From: Flavobacterium sp.
Lineage (GTDB): Bacteria; Bacteroidota; Bacteroidia; Flavobacteriales; Flavobacteriaceae
Direction of reading: 5' to 3'
Length of the DNA stretch: 35,995 bases
Assembly: GCF_023151265.1 (NCBI RefSeq)
Contig: NZ_JAKLJH010000016.1
Coordinates: forward strand, 1-35,995
The notes under the pieces are model-generated. The model worked only from the letters and a program-made list of their open reading frames with translations, was not told where the DNA came from and ran no database searches. How positions within the stretch are numbered: position 1 is the first letter of the stretch; each line of letters begins with the position of its first letter. Shown here in pieces: positions 9,186 through 16,642 of the stretch. A program made the position numbers and the translations under genes.

Positions 9186-10328
9186 CTATTTAAAAGCTTG
9201 TTCTAAATCGGATAATAAATCTTCGATATCTTCAATTCCTACACTCAAACGAACTAAATCATCTGAAATACCTACTTCTTTTCTTTTATCTTCTGGGATA
9301 GAAGCGTGAGTCATTAAAGCTGGGTGATTCGCTAACGATTCCACTCCTCCTAATGACTCTGCTAAAGTGAAAACTTTTAAATTTTCTAAGAATTTAATTG
9401 CATCTTCTTTTTTGCCTGATTTGAAAGTGAAGGTAACCATTCCGCCAAAACCACTCATTTGCTTTTTAGCAATTTCATGAAATGGATGTGAAGCTAATCC
9501 TGGATAATACACTCTTTCCACTAAAGGATGATTGTCTAAATATGCTGCTACTTTTTCTCCATTTTCGCAATGACGTTGTACACGTAAATGCAACGTTTTA
9601 ATTCCTCTCAAAACTAAGAAAGAATCCATTGGTCCTAATGTAGCTCCTGTTGCGAATTGTTTGAAATGTAATTCTTCACCTAATACTTTATCTTTAATAA
9701 TCAAAGCTCCTGCAATAACATCGGAATGACCTCCTAAATATTTAGTAGCCGAATGCATTACAATATCAGCACCTAAATCTAATGGTTTTTGTAAATATGG
9801 TGTTGCGAAAGTATTATCAACAGCAAACAAAATATTATGTTTTTTTGTGATTTGAGCAATCGCAGCAATATCCGCCAATTTCATTAATGGATTTGTTGGT
9901 GTTTCCACCCAAACCAATTTCGTGTTTTCATTGATTAACGATTGGAATTTTTCCAAATCATTCATATCCACAAAATGAAATTTGATCCCACTATCTTTAT
10001 ATAATCTTGTGAACAATCTATAAGTTCCACCGTACAAATCGTCCATAGCGATGATTTCGTCACCTGCTTTAAACATACGTAACAAACAATCGGTTGCTGC
10101 TAATCCCGAAGAAAAAGCTAAACCTCTTGCTCCATTTTCGATACTTGCTAAAGCGTCTTCTAAAGCCGTTCTTGTTGGATTGGCTGCTCTACTATATTCG
10201 TAATCACCAATTGGTTTCCCTGGACTTGATTGTACATAAGTCGAAGTTTGAAATACCGGAGGCATTACGGCTCCCGTTACTTTTTCATGATGTTGACCAC
10301 CATGTATCGTTTTTGTATTGAATTTCAT
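9186..10328 (-). CDS. metB: cystathionine gamma-synthase (Cys/Met metabolism PLP enzyme)
   Basis: A 380-residue PLP-dependent transsulfuration enzyme of the cytoplasm. The PLP-binding lysine is K196 in [14 protein letters not shown]; the phosphate-binding [15 protein letters not shown] (about 43-57) and the SSGLAAT loop (about 73-79) are intact. In methionine synthesis it joins an activated homoserine to cysteine to give cystathionine. Cystathionine gamma-lyase is the main alternative, since the two are hard to separate by sequence alone. The gene is monocistronic in appearance, ending at a shared terminator. Confidence 0.85.
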   Translation of the reverse strand: MKFNTKTIHGGQHHEKVTGAVMPPVFQTSTYVQSSPGKPIGDYEYSRAANPTRTALEDALASIENGARGLAFSSGLAATDCLLRMFKAGDEIIAMDDLYGGTYRLFTRLYKDSGIKFHFVDMNDLEKFQSLINENTKLVWVETPTNPLMKLADIAAIAQITKKHNILFAVDNTFATPYLQKPLDLGADIVMHSATKYLGGHSDVIAGALIIKDKVLGEELHFKQFATGATLGPMDSFLVLRGIKTLHLRVQRHCENGEKVAAYLDNHPLVERVYYPGLASHPFHEIAKKQMSGFGGMVTFTFKSGKKEDAIKFLENLKVFTLAESLGGVESLANHPALMTHASIPEDKRKEVGISDDLVRLSVGIEDIEDLLSDLEQAFK

Positions 10329-10344
10329 TTTTAAAAAATTTTTA

Positions 10345-10352
10345 CAAAGGTA
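10345..10352 (-). promoter_or_regulatory. candidate -7 element of metB
   Basis: Minus-strand TACCTTTG, a match to TAnnTTTG, 16 bases upstream of the metB ATG. No -33 TTTG at the expected distance, which would fall in the end of the DinB-family gene. Confidence 0.4.
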
Positions 10353-10370
10353 AATAAAAGTTGGTTGATG

Positions 10371-10820
10371 CTACTTTTTAATCGACATCATTATTCCTAA
10401 ATGAATGCCTTCGTGATAATTATTGAACTCCATCGCTTCTTTCCAAGTTCCTAAATGAAATCCGGTTTTGGTTTGATACGGATGATATTCTTTAAAAACT
10501 CCGGCTTCAAAATCAGCTTTCGTTTTTTCAACCATTTCTGATAGTAATTTCTTGATTTCATCAACTTCAGCTTGCGTAGTTTTACCATCTGGACGCGATC
10601 CATTTTGATATTTCTCAAAAAGCGAATCGGGAATATGCATTGGTAAACCTGATAAAGCGTAAACCAATTTCTGTTGCGAAACCACAACGTGTCCCAAATT
10701 CCAAATCAAATTATTACTCATTCCTGCCGGAATTGTATTGAGTTGTTCTAATGAATAATTATCAAAAAACTTCAAATAAATATTTCTGCTGGTTTCCCAA
10801 ATTCTAAAAGTTGCGTCCAT
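10371..10820 (-). CDS. DinB/YfiT-type metalloenzyme-fold protein
   Basis: A 149-residue cytoplasmic four-helix protein of the DinB superfamily. The metal-binding histidine pattern is present: H44 in NLIWNLGHVVVSQQ, then H136 and H140 in NNYHEGIHLGIMM near the C terminus. Family members act as thiol-dependent transferases or hydrolases, but the substrate cannot be read from sequence. It lies 42 bases upstream of metB on the same strand and may share its transcript. It is divergent from the ArsC-like gene, 79 bases away. Confidence 0.85.
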   Translation of the reverse strand: MDATFRIWETSRNIYLKFFDNYSLEQLNTIPAGMSNNLIWNLGHVVVSQQKLVYALSGLPMHIPDSLFEKYQNGSRPDGKTTQAEVDEIKKLLSEMVEKTKADFEAGVFKEYHPYQTKTGFHLGTWKEAMEFNNYHEGIHLGIMMSIKK

Positions 10821-10867
10821 GTCTAATTTTTTTATAAAATTACTGATTTTTAGAATTCAAAAGACTG

Positions 10868-10875
10868 TATTTTTG
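10868..10875 (+). promoter_or_regulatory. candidate -7 element for the ArsC/Spx-like gene
   Basis: TATTTTTG matches TAnnTTTG and lies 24 bases before ATG 10900. It supports that start over the upstream in-frame ATG at 10819, which overlaps the divergent DinB-family start. Confidence 0.45.
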
Positions 10876-10899
10876 CATCAGAAATTGAAAAACATCAAA

Positions 10900-11250
10900 A
10901 TGAACAAAATATACTATTTGGCTTCGTGTGATACGTGCCGAAAAATCATCAAATCGTTACCCAATTCAGATAAATTAACGTTTATCGATATTCGTCAAAA
11001 TCCAATTTCGGAAAGCGATTTAGAAGAAATGTATCAACTTTCAGGAAGTTACGAAGCACTTTTCAGCAAAAAAGCGCAATTGTATAAATCATTAGGTTTA
11101 AAAGATAAAAATCTAACGGAAGCTGATTTTAAAAAATACCTTTTAGAACATTACACGTTTTTGAGTCGCCCAGTTTTTATTATCGATGGGAAGATTTACA
11201 TTGGAAATAGTCCAAAAAACATTCACGAAGTAATTACTGTTTTAAGCTAA
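10900..11250 (+). CDS. ArsC/Spx-family thioredoxin-fold reductase-like protein
   Basis: 116 residues, the usual length for the ArsC/Spx/YffB family. The N terminus MNKIYYLASCDTCRK carries a CxxC pair (C10, C13), and the later RPVFIIDGKIYIGN matches the family's cis-proline strand. Members are glutaredoxin-linked arsenate reductases or redox regulators; no arsenic genes lie nearby, so an arsenate role is not supported by context. The stop overlaps the ATG of the EamA transporter (TAATG), so the two are translationally coupled. Confidence 0.82.
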   Translation: MNKIYYLASCDTCRKIIKSLPNSDKLTFIDIRQNPISESDLEEMYQLSGSYEALFSKKAQLYKSLGLKDKNLTEADFKKYLLEHYTFLSRPVFIIDGKIYIGNSPKNIHEVITVLS

Positions 11251-12128
11251 TGTCAAAAAGAAGTTGGGCATTAGTTGCCGCTACCTTAGTTTCGATCATT
11301 TACGGCGTAACTTTCACGATTGCCAAAGACGTAATGCCAAAATATGTTGACGCTTTCGGATTTATCGTAATGCGTGTTGGTGGTTCGGTTTTGTTATTTT
11401 GGTTGATTTCCTTTTTTGGTCCAAAAGAAAAAATTGCTAAAGAAGATTTTCCTCGAATTATTGCCGCTGCGTTCTTCGGAGTAGCTTTTAACATGTTGAC
11501 TTTTTTCAAAGGATTGAGTTATACTTCGCCGATTATGGGAGCCGTTTTAATGGTTACCACACCGATGATTGTCCTCGTTTTGTCAGCATTCATCATGAAA
11601 GAACGTATGGAAAATCGAAAAGTTTTAGGAATCATCTTGGGCTTAGCCGGAACGATAACGTTGATTTTGTACGGAAAATCATTGGTAAACGCTACAAACG
11701 CATCTTTAGGAAATTTATTGGTTTTTGTAAATGCCGTTTCTTATGGATTTTACCTTATCATCGTAAAGAAATTAATGGATAAATACAACGCCTTTACTTT
11801 TGTGAAATGGATTTACACTTTTGGTTTTTTGATGGTGTTACCTTTTGGTTGGGGAGAATTTCAAGCCGTAGATTTTGCTAATTTACCAACAGATATTATC
11901 TGGAAAATTGGTTTTGTAGTCGTGTTTTCAACTTTCTTAACCTATTTGCTGAATTTAGTTTCTATGCGCGAATTAAAACCAACAACTGTAGCGGTTTTCA
12001 TTTATTTACAACCCCTTTTTGCCACTATTTTCGCCGTAAGTCTAGGTAAAGACGATTTGAGTTTAGTAAAATTAATTTCAGCTGTGTTGATATTTGTTGG
12101 GGTTTATTTGGTAACGCAAAAAAAGTAG
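11250..12128 (+). CDS. EamA/DMT-family inner-membrane transporter
   Basis: 292 residues with about ten hydrophobic helices arranged as two EamA repeats (roughly 5-140 and 150-290), the layout of the drug/metabolite transporter superfamily. The N terminus SWALVAATLVSIIYGVTFTI and the C-terminal YLQPLFATIFAVSLGKD are typical. It would export or exchange a small metabolite; the substrate is unknown. It overlaps the ArsC-like gene by one base, so both are in one operon. Confidence 0.88.
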   Translation: MSKRSWALVAATLVSIIYGVTFTIAKDVMPKYVDAFGFIVMRVGGSVLLFWLISFFGPKEKIAKEDFPRIIAAAFFGVAFNMLTFFKGLSYTSPIMGAVLMVTTPMIVLVLSAFIMKERMENRKVLGIILGLAGTITLILYGKSLVNATNASLGNLLVFVNAVSYGFYLIIVKKLMDKYNAFTFVKWIYTFGFLMVLPFGWGEFQAVDFANLPTDIIWKIGFVVVFSTFLTYLLNLVSMRELKPTTVAVFIYLQPLFATIFAVSLGKDDLSLVKLISAVLIFVGVYLVTQKK

Positions 12129-12129
12129 G

Positions 12130-12180
12130 CAGTCTCAGTTGACAGTCACAGTGTAGTACTGAAAACTGCGACTGCGACTG
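12130..12180. repeat. imperfect hairpin repeat of CAGT/ACTG units
   Basis: The arm at 12130-12152 pairs with the arm at 12158-12180 at 15 of 23 positions. Both are built of short CAGT-type and ACTG-type units. It begins 2 bases after the EamA stop and ends before the yicC promoter. It looks like a dispersed intergenic element and could act as a weak transcription boundary. Confidence 0.6.
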
Positions 12181-12192
12181 AAAACTTTTTAT

Positions 12193-12200
12193 TATCTTTG
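12193..12200 (+). promoter_or_regulatory. candidate -7 element for yicC
   Basis: TATCTTTG fits TAnnTTTG, 17 bases before the ATG at 12218. The expected -33 position falls in the hairpin repeat and has no TTTG. Confidence 0.45.
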
Positions 12201-12217
12201 AAGACATTTTTATAAGT

Positions 12218-13078
12218 ATGATACACTCCATGACGGGTTTTGGGAAAGCATCTTTGCAATTACCAACCAAAAAAATTACCGTAGAAATCAAATCGCTAAA
12301 CAGTAAAGGTTTAGACTTAAATACGCGAATGCCATCGGTTTTTCGTGAAATGGAATTGGGTTTACGCAATCAAATTTCGCAACGTTTAGAGCGCGGAAAG
12401 GTTGATTTTTCGCTTTATGTTGAAGTAACTGGCGAAGAAACAACTTCAAAAATTAATGTGCCGATTGTGAAAGGTTACATTAACCAAATGAAAGCCGTAA
12501 TTCCAAATGCAGATGAAACGGAATTAATGAAAATGGCTGTTCGTATGCCCGATGCATTAAAAACGGAGCGCGACGAAATCGATGAAAACGAATGGAAACA
12601 AATCCAAACCGTGATTGATGAAGCGTTGGAAAACATCGCTAACTTTAGAAAAGATGAAGGTGCTTCATTGGAAAAAGAATTCCAATTGCGTATTGCCAAC
12701 ATCAATAATTTAATGAACGAAGCCGTTTCTTACGATGCTGAACGCGTGGAAACAGTAAAAACACGTTTAAGAACTGCTTTAGATGAATTAAAAGTCAATG
12801 TTGACGAAAATCGATTTGAACAAGAATTGATTTTTTATCTAGAAAAATATGACATTACCGAGGAAAAAGTACGTTTGGGTAACCATTTGAACTATTTCCT
12901 AGAAACCTTAAACGGAACAGAAGCCAACGGAAGAAAATTAGGTTTCATTACCCAAGAAATGGGAAGAGAGATCAACACCATGGGTTCAAAATCGAATCAT
13001 ACCGAAATGCAAAAATTGGTGGTGATGATGAAAGATGAATTGGAAAAGATTAAGGAACAAGTATTGAACGTATTGTAA
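12218..13078 (+). CDS. yicC: YicC/YloC-family endoribonuclease-type protein
   Basis: 286 residues, the family's usual size. The N terminus MIHSMTGFGKASLQLPTKKI is the hallmark of YicC, followed by VEIKSLNSKGLDLNTRMP, and the C-terminal DUF1732 domain ends with RKLGFITQEMGREINTMGSK. E. coli YicC is an RNase implicated in small-RNA turnover and stress survival. In Flavobacteriaceae this gene usually precedes gmk and nadD; here a small membrane-protein gene sits between. Confidence 0.92.
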   Translation: MIHSMTGFGKASLQLPTKKITVEIKSLNSKGLDLNTRMPSVFREMELGLRNQISQRLERGKVDFSLYVEVTGEETTSKINVPIVKGYINQMKAVIPNADETELMKMAVRMPDALKTERDEIDENEWKQIQTVIDEALENIANFRKDEGASLEKEFQLRIANINNLMNEAVSYDAERVETVKTRLRTALDELKVNVDENRFEQELIFYLEKYDITEEKVRLGNHLNYFLETLNGTEANGRKLGFITQEMGREINTMGSKSNHTEMQKLVVMMKDELEKIKEQVLNVL

Positions 13079-13088
13079 TCGGATTGAA

Positions 13089-13478
13089 ATGGGGATTATT
13101 TTATTGTTTTATTTTATTGTCCTTTTTGTAATTATAGGATTATCCATTTTGCAAATTTTCAAATTAAGAAAAGAAATCAATTTTAATAAAACAATATTTT
13201 ACAGCATTTTAGTATCAATACTTTTTTTATTTATTACCAATTTAAGATATGCAAATTCAAAGGAAGTTTATGCTTTCGAACCTTTTTTTCTGATTCCATT
13301 TATCACAATAGTTATTCCTTTTGGTTTGGGAGCTATTCTAAATGTTTTTAAAAAAGAAAAATTAAAAATTATTTCTAATTCATTAATAATTAGTATTTTA
13401 ATTTCAATTATAGTAATGATAATTTTTAATGAATATTTAGATGTAATAGAAAGGTTTAACTTGAAAATTTATTATTAA
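13089..13478 (+). CDS. small membrane protein of unknown function
   Basis: 129 residues with four strongly hydrophobic segments, at about 2-22, 36-53, 65-90 and 96-115. The connecting loops are short and Lys-rich. No motif was recognised. It is distinctly more AT-rich than its neighbours and sits between yicC and gmk, which are usually adjacent, so it may be an insertion. It follows yicC by 10 bases and precedes gmk by 12, so it is probably co-transcribed with them. Confidence 0.6.
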   Translation: MGIILLFYFIVLFVIIGLSILQIFKLRKEINFNKTIFYSILVSILFLFITNLRYANSKEVYAFEPFFLIPFITIVIPFGLGAILNVFKKEKLKIISNSLIISILISIIVMIIFNEYLDVIERFNLKIYY

Positions 13479-13490
13479 ACACACAACAAA

Positions 13491-14075
13491 ATGACCAAAG
13501 GAAAATTATTAGTATTCTCTGCGCCTTCAGGTTCAGGAAAAACCACTATAGTAAGACATTTATTAGCCCAACCCGATTTGAATTTAGAATTTTCGATTTC
13601 GTGTACCACGCGTGCGCCTCGTGGCGAAGAAGTAGATGGAAAAGATTATTATTTCATCTCTTGGGACGAATTCAAAAAACATATTAAAGCGGAAGATTTC
13701 GTAGAATGGGAAGAAGTGTATACGGATAATTTCTACGGCACTTTAAAAACAGAAGTAGAACGCATCTGGGCTTTAGGAAAGCACGTAATTTTTGATATTG
13801 ATGTAGCTGGTGGATTGCGTATTAAAAGCAAATTTCCAAACGAAACCTTAGCCGTTTTCGTAAAACCACCAAGCGTTGACGAATTAAAACGTCGCCTAAA
13901 ACAACGTTCTACCGAAAGTGAAGACAAAATCAACATGCGTATCGCAAAAGCATCAGTAGAATTAGCAACTGCACCACAATTTGACACCATCATCAAAAAT
14001 TATGATTTAGATGTGGCAAAAGAAGATGCATATCAGTTAGTGAAAAAATTCATCAACACGAATTCCACGAATTAG
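13491..14075 (+). CDS. gmk: guanylate kinase
   Basis: Phosphorylates GMP to GDP with ATP in the cytoplasm. The P-loop reads SAPSGSGKTT (residues 10-19), followed by the GMP-binding SCTTRAPRGEEVDGKDYYF and the lid region RLKQRSTESEDKINMR. The 194 residues match the family (about 190-207). The last residues, NTNSTN, are encoded by CACGAATT-type repeat sequence that continues past the stop, so the extreme C terminus appears to be built by a repeat. Confidence 0.96.
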   Translation: MTKGKLLVFSAPSGSGKTTIVRHLLAQPDLNLEFSISCTTRAPRGEEVDGKDYYFISWDEFKKHIKAEDFVEWEEVYTDNFYGTLKTEVERIWALGKHVIFDIDVAGGLRIKSKFPNETLAVFVKPPSVDELKRRLKQRSTESEDKINMRIAKASVELATAPQFDTIIKNYDLDVAKEDAYQLVKKFINTNSTN

Positions 14076-14112
14076 CACAAATTTTGTGAGATTTAATTAT
14101 TTTGAATTCGTG
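14057..14112. repeat. CACGAATT repeat cluster with hairpins, overlapping the gmk 3' end
   Basis: CACGAATT occurs at 14057-14064 and 14066-14073, and its reverse complement AATTCGTG at 14105-14112. Between them lies a near-perfect palindrome, CACAAATTTTGTG (14076-14088). The first two copies are inside gmk and include its stop codon. Confidence 0.65.
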
Positions 14113-14138
14113 ATAATTAGTGAAATTAGTGTTTGAAA

Positions 14139-14720
14139 ATGAAAATAGGTCTTTATTTCGGAACTTTTAATCCCATTCACATTGGGCATTTAATTATTGC
14201 CAATCACATGGCAGAGCATTCTGATTTGGATCAAATTTGGATGGTGGTTACCCCGCACAATCCGCACAAGCAGAAAAGTTCGTTGTTAGATGATTACCAT
14301 CGTTTGCATATGGTACATTTGGCAACCGAAGATTACCCAAAAATCCAACCTTCGGACATTGAATTCAAGTTACCTCAACCGAATTATACTGTAAATACTT
14401 TAGCGCATTTACAAGAAAAATTCCCTAAAAACGAATTTTCATTAATCATGGGCGAAGACAATTTGAACTCGCTCCACAAGTGGAAAAACTACGAAGTCAT
14501 TTTGCAAAACCACGATATTTATGTCTATCCAAGATTAAATTCTGGTGAAATTGACGAGCAATTCATAAATCATCCAAAAATTCATCGAGTAGGCGCTCCT
14601 GTAATTGAATTGTCTTCTACCTTTATTCGCGAAAGCATTAAGAACGGTAAAAATGTAGTACCGATGCTACCGAATAAAGTTTGGGAATACGTGGAACATA
14701 ATTTGTTTTATAAGAAGTAA
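14139..14720 (+). CDS. nadD: nicotinate-nucleotide adenylyltransferase
   Basis: Transfers AMP from ATP to nicotinate mononucleotide, giving deamido-NAD in NAD synthesis. 193 residues. The nucleotidyltransferase motif is GTFNPIHIGHL (about 7-17) and the C-terminal SSTFIRESI carries the second conserved motif. ATG 14139 is preferred to the TTG two codons upstream because MKIGLYFGTFNP is the standard family start. It follows gmk by 63 bases that consist largely of repeat. Confidence 0.93.
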   Translation: MKIGLYFGTFNPIHIGHLIIANHMAEHSDLDQIWMVVTPHNPHKQKSSLLDDYHRLHMVHLATEDYPKIQPSDIEFKLPQPNYTVNTLAHLQEKFPKNEFSLIMGEDNLNSLHKWKNYEVILQNHDIYVYPRLNSGEIDEQFINHPKIHRVGAPVIELSSTFIRESIKNGKNVVPMLPNKVWEYVEHNLFYKK

Positions 14721-14739
14721 AAGGTTTTAAAAATTTTTG

Positions 14740-14747
14740 TATTTTTG
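14740..14747 (+). promoter_or_regulatory. candidate -7 element for the toxin-antitoxin-like pair
   Basis: TATTTTTG fits TAnnTTTG and ends 17 bases before ATG 14765. No well-spaced -33 TTTG was seen. Confidence 0.42.
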
Positions 14748-14764
14748 AATAAACAATTGAAAAC

Positions 14765-14956
14765 ATGAGTGTTGCAACTAAAAAATCAGAATTATTAAAA
14801 TGGTTATCTTCTGTAGAAGATGAAACCACAATTAATCAATTGGATAATTTTAGAAAACAACATAAAACATTTAATTTCAAGAAGGAATTAGAAACTGCCA
14901 TCACTGCTGAAGAATTAAAAAAACGAACAACTTCTTTTCTTAAATCTTTAGAATAG
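14765..14956 (+). CDS. small antitoxin-like protein
   Basis: 63 residues, highly charged and predicted helical. The N-terminal part KKSELLKWLSSVEDETTINQ is followed by a short linker and a C-terminal helix KKELETAITAEELKKRTTSF. This resembles the small helical antitoxins that precede RelE/ParE-type toxins in Bacteroidota. The strongest support is the next reading frame, which overlaps its stop and encodes a RelE/ParE-like protein. I do not recognise a named family. Confidence 0.55.
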   Translation: MSVATKKSELLKWLSSVEDETTINQLDNFRKQHKTFNFKKELETAITAEELKKRTTSFLKSLE

Positions 14957-15282
14957 AAGAAATAAAAGTTTTCTACAAACCCGAAGTAGAACATTTTTTA
15001 AACGAATTAATTTATATTCTTTACAAAGAAAATTACTTTTCTTATTTGGAAAATGCCATTGATTACAAAGATAAAATCATTAATTTTATTGAAGAAAATA
15101 TTGCAGATTTTCCATATAAGAATACGCCCTTACCCCTTTATTCATTGGGTTCAAAATATATGTTCTATAATAGCAATTCAAGAACAACTTGGTATGTCTT
15201 TTTCGAAAATGAAGAGCATCAATATTTGATAACTTGCATTACAAACAACCACACCGAAATTGCTAAATTTTTAAAGCCTTAA
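14953..15282 (+). CDS. RelE/ParE-like toxin, start codon atypical or lost
   Basis: The open frame runs from just after a TAA at 14941-14943 to the TAA at 15280-15282. It overlaps the antitoxin stop in the -1 frame. Translated from ATA 14953 it gives 109 residues with a ParE-like layout: first strand KVFYKPEVEHFL, a long helical hairpin, and the C-terminal strands SRTTWYVFFENEEHQYLITC with ITNNHTEIAK. No ATG or GTG occurs before the conserved region. The only standard alternative, TTG 15046, gives a 78-residue product lacking the first strand and helix. The toxin may therefore use a rare start (ATA or ATC), be coupled to the antitoxin, or be inactivated by start-codon mutation. The start given here is inferred. 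Confidence 0.5.
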   Translation: MEEIKVFYKPEVEHFLNELIYILYKENYFSYLENAIDYKDKIINFIEENIADFPYKNTPLPLYSLGSKYMFYNSNSRTTWYVFFENEEHQYLITCITNNHTEIAKFLKP

Positions 15283-15316
15283 CATTCCTTTACCATTCGT
15301 TCCCAATCCCATTGCT

Positions 15317-15324
15317 TAACTTTG
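15317..15324 (+). promoter_or_regulatory. candidate -7 element of the yqhD-like gene
   Basis: TAACTTTG matches TAnnTTTG, with its last base 22 bases upstream of ATG 15346. No clear -33 TTTG accompanies it. Confidence 0.45.
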
Positions 15325-15345
15325 CATTCTTAAAAATAAAATGTT

Positions 15346-16512
15346 ATGCTAAACTTCGAATTATACAATCCGGTAAATTATGTCTTTGGAAAAGGACAAA
15401 TTGCGAAACTAACTGATTTAGTACCTTCAAATACTAAGATTCTGCTTGCTTATGGTGGCGGAAGTATCTTCAAAAATGGTGTTTACGACCAAGTAAAAGC
15501 GGCTTTACCAAATTACGATATTGTGGAATTTGGTGGTATCGAACCGAATCCTCGTTTTGAAACTTTAATGAAAGCGGTTGAAATTATTCGTGCTGAAAAA
15601 ATTGGTTTCATCTTAGCTGTTGGTGGCGGAAGCGTAATTGATGGTGTGAAATTTATTTCGGCAGCCGTAAATTTTGAAGGTGACGAATCGGATATTTTGA
15701 AAAAACGAATTTTATTCAAAGATGTTGCAACAGTAGTTCCTTTTGGAACGGTTTTAACTTTACCAGCAACAGGTTCTGAGATGAATTCAGGTGCTGTGGT
15801 TACGATTGAAGCTACACAAGAAAAATTAACTTTAGGCGGAAGCGCATTATTTCCAGTATTTTCAATTGTAGATCCAACAGTAATTACTTCGTTACCAAAA
15901 AGACAATTGCAAAATGGCGTTGTGGATGCGTTCACACACGTTATGGAGCAATATTTGACGTATACACACGATGCTTTACTACAAGACCGAATTTCAGAAA
16001 GTATTTTACAAACGCTAATTGAAATTGGTCCAGATGTAGTAGAAAATCCAAATGATTATAAATTGGCTTCCAACTTTGTTTGGAGTGCTACCATGGCGTT
16101 GAATGGCTTGATTCAAAAAGGAGTTCCATCGGATTGGGCTACGCACATGATTGGTCATGAATTAACGGCTTTATACGAAATTGATCATGCGAGAACATTG
16201 GCAATCATTGGTCCAAACTTATACCGCGTAATGTTCGACACGAAAAAAGAAAAATTAGCGCAATACGGAGAACGCGTTTGGAATATTCAAGGCAATACAA
16301 CTGAAGAAATTGCAGAAAAAGCGATTGAAAAAACAGTTGAATTCTTCCACAAAATGGGCATGAAAACCAAAATTTCGGAAAACGCAGAAAATATCGAAAA
16401 AACTGCTGATTTTATAGTAAATCGTTTCGAAGAAAGAGGTTGGAAATCCATGGGTGAAAAGCAAAACATCACTTTAGAAAAAGTGAGAGCAATTGTGGAA
16501 ATGAGTTATTAA
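15346..16512 (+). CDS. yqhD: iron-containing NADPH-dependent alcohol/aldehyde dehydrogenase, YqhD-like
   Basis: 388 residues, close to E. coli YqhD (387), which reduces a broad range of aldehydes with NADPH and helps detoxify lipid-peroxidation products. Metal ligands fall at the same numbers as in YqhD: D194 and H198 in DAFTHVMEQ, H267 in DWATHMIGHE, and H281 in EIDHARTL. The cofactor loop GGGS is at 37-40, with a second AVGGGSVIDGVKF at 91-103. The gene is preceded by a -7 element and followed by a weak hairpin, so it is probably monocistronic. Confidence 0.92.
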   Translation: MLNFELYNPVNYVFGKGQIAKLTDLVPSNTKILLAYGGGSIFKNGVYDQVKAALPNYDIVEFGGIEPNPRFETLMKAVEIIRAEKIGFILAVGGGSVIDGVKFISAAVNFEGDESDILKKRILFKDVATVVPFGTVLTLPATGSEMNSGAVVTIEATQEKLTLGGSALFPVFSIVDPTVITSLPKRQLQNGVVDAFTHVMEQYLTYTHDALLQDRISESILQTLIEIGPDVVENPNDYKLASNFVWSATMALNGLIQKGVPSDWATHMIGHELTALYEIDHARTLAIIGPNLYRVMFDTKKEKLAQYGERVWNIQGNTTEEIAEKAIEKTVEFFHKMGMKTKISENAENIEKTADFIVNRFEERGWKSMGEKQNITLEKVRAIVEMSY

Positions 16513-16530
16513 AAAATACGTATTTATCAT

Positions 16531-16567
16531 AATAAAGGTGCGGAGTTTTTCTTCGTGCCTTTGTATT
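16531..16567. repeat. imperfect hairpin after the yqhD-like gene
   Basis: AATAAAGGTGCGGAG (16531-16545) can pair with 16551-16567 using several G-T pairs around a TTTTT loop. It lies 18 bases past the stop. It may be a dispersed intergenic repeat or a weak transcript end, since no T-run follows the stem. Confidence 0.4.
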
Positions 16568-16589
16568 AAAAAGAGTTTCGCAAACGTTT

Positions 16590-16620
16590 TTTGTAAATCC
16601 TTTTTAAATGCCTATTTTTG
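16590..16620 (+). promoter_or_regulatory. promoter of gpsA
   Basis: TTTG at 16590-16593, a 19-base spacer and TATTTTTG at 16613-16620 match the Bacteroidota -33/-7 consensus. The predicted transcript start near 16626 leaves about 17 bases before the ATG at 16643. Confidence 0.65.
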
Positions 16621-16642
16621 ATGTTCTAAATTAAATCGTAAA

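Noticed and set aside
10900..11250. Arsenic resistance locus
   Set aside because: The ArsC/Spx-like gene has no arsenite pump, ArsR or other arsenic genes nearby; it is coupled instead to an EamA transporter.
14917..14923. A7 run in the antitoxin-like gene as a -1 frameshift site producing an antitoxin-toxin fusion
   Set aside because: The -1 frame meets TAA at 14941-14943 before reaching the toxin region, so slippage here cannot yield a fusion.
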